Below, one piece after another: positions 41,613 to 46,529 of a DNA stretch of 46,529 nucleotides (position 1 is the first letter of the stretch; each line of letters begins with the position of its first letter). The position numbers and the translations under genes were made by a program. The notes under the pieces were generated by a model, which saw only the letters and a program-made list of their open reading frames with translations, had not been told where the DNA came from and made no database searches. Source of the DNA: Candidatus Gastranaerophilales bacterium (lineage in GTDB: Bacteria > Cyanobacteriota > Vampirovibrionia > Gastranaerophilales > UBA9579); contig JAQVCB010000013.1 of assembly GCA_028689995.1 (NCBI GenBank), positions 1 to 46,529 on the forward strand, written 5' to 3'.

Positions 41613-42959
41613 ATGGAACTAGATGTAAAAAATTATAATATAGCTAGGGCAAACTACGAAAAAGGCGAAATTAAGATAGCTATTGAATATTTTAAAAAGG
41701 CTATTGAAATAAACAGTGAGTATTTTGAAGCTTATTATAATCTGGGCGTCATATACTACATGAATGAAGAATACGATCCGGCAATTGCAACTCTTAAAAG
41801 AGCAGTTGAAATAAATAAAGATTATGATGCCTATTATAATTTAGGTTTAAGTTATTTTTCAAAAAATGATTATGAAAATGCGGTAAAATCATTTACTCAA
41901 GCTATCTCTATCAGTAATAAAGATCCTGATATATTTTATAACAGGGGATTAGGATATTACAATTTAGCTACAGATGATTTCAAAGAAACAATAAAATTAG
42001 ATTCAGATCATTCAAACGCAATTTGTGCCTTAAATCATGTCTTAAAATTTATGTTACCCGATAATAATGCTGAGATTTTCTATAAACAAGGAATCGTAAA
42101 CATTGAAAAAGAAGAATACTATTTAGCTATTGAAAACTTCAGAAAAGCTGTTCAACTTGATCCTCTTCATAGTAAGGCAAAAGAATCCTTATTTTTCGTA
42201 AATAAATTACTAAATACACCCAAAACTGAAAATAGCCTGAATTATATAAATTTAGGTAAAAATTATTACTCTAAAAGTGAATATGAACTGGCAATACAAA
42301 ATTTTGATAAAGCTATTTCTCTCAATCCAGGTAACTATGAGGCTTATTACTACTTAGGCATAATATATGCAGAAATAGAAAAACACGATCATGCGCTTCC
42401 GGCATTTCAAAAAGCATTGGAATTAAACCCGGGTCATGCTGAATCAAAAGCATCACTTGAATGTATATTAGCACTTAATAGTCCAAAGGAAGCTACTGAT
42501 GAAACTCAATCAGATGACAAAACAAGCACAAATAATGAACCTGAAAATAAAAAAGAAGAAACTTCAGACGAAGATGAAGAATATTATTATAATTTAGCCA
42601 TGAGTCATTCAGAAAAGGGTGAATATTATCAGGCTATAGATAACTTGAAAAAATCTCTTAAAATAAATCCTGTTTATGGTAAATCAAAAACTGCATTATT
42701 TTCAATTATGCAGGTAATAAATAAAAGTAATGAAGCAGGTAAAAATCTTGTAGATAATGTACATGAAGCAAGAAAAAATATTGAAGCTAACAAAGAAGAA
42801 ACAGAAGAGTATTATTATAAATTAGCTATGGATTATTCAGAAACTGGTGAATATTATAAAGCTATGGAAAACTTACAAAAATCTCTTAAAATAAATCCCA
42901 AATTTACTAAATCACAAACTGCATTGTACCAAATTATGCAGTCTATGAATAAAAGGTAA
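41613..42959 (+). CDS. TPR-only protein
   Basis: 448 residues, almost all TPR. There are about nine units, for example ARANYEKGEIKIAIEYFKKA, YYNLGVIYYMNEEYDPAIAT, YINLGKNYYSKSEYELAIQN and YYNLAMSHSEKGEYYQAIDN. An acidic low-complexity linker interrupts them at about 295-325 (DETQSDDKTSTNNEPENKKE). The last two units are near-identical modules (SEKGEYYQAIDNLKKSLKIN and SETGEYYKAMENLQKSLKIN), evidence of recent internal duplication. There is no signal peptide; it is predicted to be a cytoplasmic scaffold. No terminator is clear after the stop; repeats begin 48 bases downstream. Confidence 0.9.
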   Translation: MELDVKNYNIARANYEKGEIKIAIEYFKKAIEINSEYFEAYYNLGVIYYMNEEYDPAIATLKRAVEINKDYDAYYNLGLSYFSKNDYENAVKSFTQAISISNKDPDIFYNRGLGYYNLATDDFKETIKLDSDHSNAICALNHVLKFMLPDNNAEIFYKQGIVNIEKEEYYLAIENFRKAVQLDPLHSKAKESLFFVNKLLNTPKTENSLNYINLGKNYYSKSEYELAIQNFDKAISLNPGNYEAYYYLGIIYAEIEKHDHALPAFQKALELNPGHAESKASLECILALNSPKEATDETQSDDKTSTNNEPENKKEETSDEDEEYYYNLAMSHSEKGEYYQAIDNLKKSLKINPVYGKSKTALFSIMQVINKSNEAGKNLVDNVHEARKNIEANKEETEEYYYKLAMDYSETGEYYKAMENLQKSLKINPKFTKSQTALYQIMQSMNKR

Positions 42960-43006
42960 TGATTAAATTTTTATTTGAAAGATGCAGATAAATAAGCTTA
43001 TAACAA

Positions 43007-43060
43007 GGTCGTGTTGAAAAATAGTTAAATAGCTCTTATTTTCTATTTTGTAACACGACC
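43007..43060. repeat. 54-bp inverted-repeat element
   Basis: Arms of 18 bp at 43007-43024 (GGTCGTGTTGAAAAATAG) and 43043-43060 (CTATTTTGTAACACGACC) match at 16 of 18 pairs. There is no coding capacity. It is MITE-like and may also terminate the upstream TPR transcript. Confidence 0.65.
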
Positions 43061-43431
43061 CTATCAAAAGTGAAAAATGGCGAAAACGGTTTTGCGGTAG
43101 CGGGAGTGAAATAATGCTGAAGCTGCTGCGGGTAGCAGGAGCTGGAGGCATTATATAACTCATTCCAAGTTTTCGACATTTTGACACTAGACGTGGGGGA
43201 CGTAAGAAGAAACAAAAAACAAAGTTTTTTGAATTCGTCAACAGTCCCAACAAAGCTTGAAGCTGTTTCAAAAATACTACCCAATTTCCCATACTTAAAC
43301 CTGATTAAAAATATTTTTTAATCAGACTGAAAACTTATGCAAAAAAATTTCACAAATGATTAGAATATTAATATAAGAATTTGAAATAAAAATCACTTTT
43401 ACTTTATTGCAGGGAAATTGGAAGAGGAATC
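43061..43431. other. Repeat-filled region upstream of the debranching enzyme gene
   Basis: It contains the dispersed repeat at 43099-43166, a perfect 11-bp stem palindrome at 43301-43325 (CTGATTAAAAA/TTTTTAATCAG) and the leader with the ribosome-binding site of the next gene. The minus-strand frames of 82 and 109 codons overlap each other across the repeat and are not convincing genes. Confidence 0.55.
43099..43166. repeat. Dispersed repeat, AGCGGGAGTG ... ATAACTCATTCC
   Basis: It begins AGCGGGAGTG (43099-43108), has TGGAGGCATTAT inside and ends ATAACTCATTCC (43155-43166). It matches the insert in gpmI copy 1 (11172-11235) at both ends and in the TGGAGG block, with a diverged middle. Confidence 0.6.
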
Positions 43432-46107
43432 GTGGAAAAAGATTTAAATGGGCTGTTATTTTCTGCCTTTAACGCAGATGATAACAAAATTAGAATTACA
43501 CAATCATTTCAAAAACCGGAAAAAATTTCACCGGAAAATTCATCCTTTAAAATTATCGATAAAATTAACAGATTTTTTCTTCAAAAACTTGGTCATAACA
43601 AGACAAACAAAATACTGAAAAATATTGATTCTGATATATATACTCATATCAGTAACCTATATATAAAAGATGACGGCAAATTACTGATTAGAGCGATCAA
43701 TGAAATTTGCTCATTATCATCTTTCCGTATTAATGACTTTTTTAATTGCATAACTAAACTTGAAATTCTTGATTCAGAAGGGATCAAAGTTTTAAGTCGC
43801 GTATCAACTCTTTTAAAAGGAGAAGACAGCCTTTCAAAAGCAATTAAAATTCAGGATAATTATATTAGTGAAATAATTTATAATCGTCCTCACTTTGATT
43901 TTAAAACCAAAGTAAACTGCATTTTAAACGCATCTAAAAGCAGTGAAGGCACTCATATAATTAAATATGGCAATTTGTTTTTAAATACACAAAAAGATGG
44001 TTATATATCGCTTGAAGCAAATAAAGGCGGGGGAGAATCAAGATCATTAGGACTATTTACCGGTGATATGCAGTTTATCAATCAATATGAATTTAAGGTT
44101 ACAGATCAGAACCATCAAAAACTTCCTCTCGAAATTACTTTATCCGAAAATAAAGGATTTTATTCCCATGATGAACTTAACTTCGGGCAGACTGTCTTGG
44201 CAACAAGAAAAAGAATAATAAATGGTGCATTATTTGAAAGAATAGAATTTTCATCTTCAAAAACAGCAAAAACTGATATATTGCTGTCAAGTTTAATAAA
44301 AGATATTTTTGAAGTAAGAGGAATGCTGTCAGCAAATCATAATAAAGCAAATATTAATTACTGCTGCGATAAAGGAATAATTATAAACAAGGAATTTGAC
44401 TCCGGTGATACATATGGCCTTGAAATAACTGTTAAAGAGGACGGCAAAATAATATTTCCCATTAGCAGTAATGAAGACATCTGCCAGATAGTTTATCAGG
44501 TTGATCTAACACCAAATGCAGCAAAACATATAGATATTAAAATTCAACCTCTTCTCAATAATTATCCGTATGTTGACGGGGAACTTATTACAGATCCACC
44601 TGAAAGCTATGATGAAGCTCTCAGCATAATTAAAAATGTCAAAAAAACAGAATTTGCACAGATACATATTGAAGCAGACATTCCAAATATTCAAAAAACT
44701 CTTGATAAAAGTCTTGCTGACCTCAATATACTTGTCAGTTACATAAATTTTGACGGCAAACTATTAAGTTATATTGATGCAGGACTTCCAAGGTATAGCG
44801 CATTATTTGGAAGAGACAGCATAATAACGGCTCTTAGCATATTTCCGTTAAATCAAAATATTGCAAGGGATACTCTTGAATTACTTGCGAATTTTCAGGG
44901 AAAATCATTTGAAGATAGATATAAAAAAGAATTACAGGATATAAAAGATTCATACTGGAATGAATCCGCAAAAAATTCTGCTATTGCCGGATTAAAGAGT
45001 TTTTATTTTCAAAAAGAAGAAGCTCCGGGCAAAATTTTACATGAACTCAGAACAGGTACATTCGCCAGAAGCGGAATGGTACCACATAGCCCCTATTACG
45101 GAACAGTAGATGCAACACCTCTCTGGCTGATATTATTTGCAGAATATTACAAATGGAGCGGCGACAAAGACTTTTTAAAAAAGCTGCTGCCTAATGCCGA
45201 AACTGCACTTGACTGGGTCAAAACAAACATGATTGACAATTATTTGAGGTTTTCAGCCGCATTTTACTCAAAAGTCAAAATACAAAATCAGGGATGGAAA
45301 GATTCAGGAGATAGCATCAGACACGTATTAAACCCTAAAGGGTATTTATCAGATCCCGAATATCCAATCGCGCTTGCTGAAGTGCAAGGTTATGTTTATA
45401 GAGCATATGTTCTTATGAGTGAAATATACAATGAACTTGAAGATACAGATAAAGCAAACTCCCTCATTAAAGAGGCTGTCGAATTAAAATACAGATTTAA
45501 TCGGGATTTTTGGCTGGAAGAAGAACAATTTTATTCCATGGCATTAAATAAAAATAATAAATCTGTCAGAAATATAACTTCAAACATTGGACATTGCCTT
45601 GCAATGGGGATAATTAATGACGATAAAGGAAACATAATTGAAGAAAAAATAATGTCTTCAGCTATGTTTTCAGGATGGGGAATTAGAACATTAGGCACAA
45701 AATGTGAAGCTTTTGACTCTATTAGCTATCACAATGGTTCTGTCTGGGTACATGACAGCGCTCTTGCTGCTATGGGATTATCAGCAGAATCAATATCTAC
45801 TGTTACGAAAGGGCTTTTTGAAGCTGCAAATATGTTTAATGATAATAGACTGCCTGAACTGTTTGCAGGATTTCAAAGAAAAGCAGACGATACTTATATA
45901 CAGGAATATGCTGAAGCTTGCTCTCCTCAGGCATGGGCCAGTGCAAGCGTTATATGTCTTTTACTTAAATTAATCGGCTTAAAAACACAGAACGGAGAAT
46001 TATCACTGAACGGCTCATACAATCCCGAATGGCTCAAAGGAATATCTATAGAAGGAATTAAGTTTAGAGATAAAATAATAAATATCGAAAAACAATTCTT
46101 GACATAA
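43432..46107 (+). CDS. Glycogen-debranching-type amylo-alpha-1,6-glucosidase with N-terminal extension
   Basis: 891 residues from a GTG start at 43432, with GGAAGAGGA just upstream. The first ~160 residues match nothing I recognise. Then the GDE_N-type beta domain begins (NLFLNTQKDGYISLEANKGG, GLFTGDMQFINQYEF). From about 435 the (alpha/alpha)6 catalytic domain follows (GLPRYSALFGRDSIITALS, VPHSPYYGTVDATPLWLILF, SYHNGSVWVHDSALAAMGLS, EACSPQAWASASVICLL). The family hydrolyses alpha-1,6 branch points of glycogen-like glucans. Typical members are ~650-730 residues, so the extension is notable. No signal peptide: predicted cytoplasmic glycogen use. Confidence 0.88.
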   Translation: MEKDLNGLLFSAFNADDNKIRITQSFQKPEKISPENSSFKIIDKINRFFLQKLGHNKTNKILKNIDSDIYTHISNLYIKDDGKLLIRAINEICSLSSFRINDFFNCITKLEILDSEGIKVLSRVSTLLKGEDSLSKAIKIQDNYISEIIYNRPHFDFKTKVNCILNASKSSEGTHIIKYGNLFLNTQKDGYISLEANKGGGESRSLGLFTGDMQFINQYEFKVTDQNHQKLPLEITLSENKGFYSHDELNFGQTVLATRKRIINGALFERIEFSSSKTAKTDILLSSLIKDIFEVRGMLSANHNKANINYCCDKGIIINKEFDSGDTYGLEITVKEDGKIIFPISSNEDICQIVYQVDLTPNAAKHIDIKIQPLLNNYPYVDGELITDPPESYDEALSIIKNVKKTEFAQIHIEADIPNIQKTLDKSLADLNILVSYINFDGKLLSYIDAGLPRYSALFGRDSIITALSIFPLNQNIARDTLELLANFQGKSFEDRYKKELQDIKDSYWNESAKNSAIAGLKSFYFQKEEAPGKILHELRTGTFARSGMVPHSPYYGTVDATPLWLILFAEYYKWSGDKDFLKKLLPNAETALDWVKTNMIDNYLRFSAAFYSKVKIQNQGWKDSGDSIRHVLNPKGYLSDPEYPIALAEVQGYVYRAYVLMSEIYNELEDTDKANSLIKEAVELKYRFNRDFWLEEEQFYSMALNKNNKSVRNITSNIGHCLAMGIINDDKGNIIEEKIMSSAMFSGWGIRTLGTKCEAFDSISYHNGSVWVHDSALAAMGLSAESISTVTKGLFEAANMFNDNRLPELFAGFQRKADDTYIQEYAEACSPQAWASASVICLLLKLIGLKTQNGELSLNGSYNPEWLKGISIEGIKFRDKIINIEKQFLT

Positions 46108-46125
46108 ATTAAACTGTCGTAAATT

Positions 46126-46155
46126 GTAGGGTGGAGAGTTGAATAACTCTCCACC
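46126..46155 (+). repeat. REP-like hairpin with GTAG head, next to a RAYT gene
   Basis: GTAG (46126-46129) precedes a perfect 11-bp stem, GGTGGAGAGTT (46130-46140) and AACTCTCCACC (46145-46155), with loop GAAT. This head-plus-hairpin layout is the substrate form described for RAYT transposases. It lies 31 bases upstream of the RAYT start and could also terminate the debranching-enzyme transcript. Confidence 0.65.
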
Positions 46156-46186
46156 ATTTAAACAGATTTTATTATAAAATTATTTT

Positions 46187-46529
46187 ATGCCAAATTATAA
46201 ACGAGTATTTGCAGATAATCATTATATCTTTATAACAGCGGTTACATTTAAACGTAATCCAATTTTAATTGAAAATATCAAACTATTAAGAGAGAGTTTT
46301 AAAAAAACACAAGGCAAATATAATTATGAAATTTTCGGAATAGTTGTTTTACCCGATCATTTTCATATGATACTTAAACCTGATAATATCAACGAATATC
46401 CCAAAATAATATCTTTAATCAAGTGGCATTTTGCCTGGAATATTGATGAAAAATATATTATGAAAAATCAGCTTTCGAAAAGTAATATAAAACGAAAAGA
46501 AAAAGGAATCTGGCAAAGAAGATACTACG
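46187..46529 (+). CDS. REP-associated tyrosine transposase (Y1/HUH), 3' end outside window
   Basis: 114 codons from ATG 46187 to the right edge, still open. The N-terminus NYKRVFADNHYIFITAVTFK and the metal-binding HUH motif in VVLPDHFHMILKP are typical of the Y1 transposase family (TnpA_REP). IISLIKWHFAW and GIWQRRYY just before the edge precede where the catalytic Tyr helix normally lies, so the Tyr itself cannot be checked. RAYTs cut single-stranded DNA at REP hairpins and are domesticated relatives of IS200/IS605 TnpA. No ribosome-binding site is obvious. A REP-like hairpin precedes the gene. Confidence 0.9.
   Translation, partial: MPNYKRVFADNHYIFITAVTFKRNPILIENIKLLRESFKKTQGKYNYEIFGIVVLPDHFHMILKPDNINEYPKIISLIKWHFAWNIDEKYIMKNQLSKSNIKRKEKGIWQRRYY

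Noticed and set aside
42963-43292. 82- and 109-codon minus-strand frames before the debranching gene
   Set aside because: They overlap each other in different frames and span the 43099-43166 repeat; no family signal.
1-46529. CRISPR array, prophage or complete insertion sequence
   Set aside because: No regularly spaced direct repeats, no phage structural or integrase genes, and apart from the partial RAYT gene no transposase frame were found.

Overview
Organism. The window is A+T-rich (about one third G+C by eye) and looks like a chromosomal segment of a non-photosynthetic Cyanobacteriota relative, Candidatus Melainabacteria / Vampirovibrionia, possibly Gastranaerophilales. This is inference from recall of gene families, not a search. 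It rests on the small coiled-coil proteins beginning MGLAASQ, a cyanobacterial-type DUF2227 membrane protein, the rplQ-truA-rplM-rpsI order shared with cyanobacteria, many TPR proteins, and N-terminal extensions carrying FGRK/FGKK motifs.

Layout. 1-4132 (minus) is a cluster of five lineage-specific genes: a Gly/Ala/Ser-rich protein cut by the window edge, two tandem coiled-coil paralogues each carrying a perfect EF-hand-type loop, a glycine-rich hydrophobic protein and a TPR protein. A tRNA-Leu(UAA) gene lies among them on the plus strand. 4345-7222 holds the SRP RNA, a hotdog thioesterase with a Fur-family regulator, an HD-domain protein and a convergent PlsC-type acyltransferase. 7557-10151 is a bioF-bioG-bioC operon. 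10163-10865 is a non-coding segment of nested inverted repeats. 10977-14843 carries two tandem genes for cofactor-independent phosphoglycerate mutase, duplicated together with their leaders.

15161-25364 (minus) is the distal spc/alpha ribosomal block: rpsE-rpmD-rplO-secY-adk-map, a gap, then infA-rpmJ-rpsM-rpsK-rpsD-rpoA-rplQ-truA-rplM-rpsI. The synteny is broken just upstream of rpsE. The L17 protein carries an unusual four-cysteine insert. 25669-27713 (minus) is fixC-fixX plus a small repeat protein. 28285-33505 holds three TPR proteins (one fused to an HExxH metallopeptidase-like domain, one to NHL repeats, one a lipoprotein), coaD with its coiled-coil partner, and the DUF2227 protein. 33536-41268 (minus) holds a degenerate class III cyclase-like membrane protein, panC-panB-yvcK, a lemA / nucleotidyltransferase / TPM-domain operon, a DUF6485-like protein and a DUF4438 protein. 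41613-46529 (plus) holds a TPR protein, a glycogen-debranching-type enzyme and the start of a REP-associated tyrosine transposase (RAYT) gene.

How it works together. Most genes are housekeeping: translation, Sec and SRP export, and biotin, pantothenate and CoA synthesis. Glycolysis, glycogen breakdown and Fix-type electron transfer are also represented. The unusual layer is made of two things. One is a dense set of dispersed palindromic repeats, including one that appears inserted in frame into a phosphoglycerate mutase gene and a REP-like hairpin beside the RAYT gene. The other is lineage-specific protein architecture: EF-loop coiled coils, shared N-terminal motifs, a zinc-site insert in L17 and TPR fusions.
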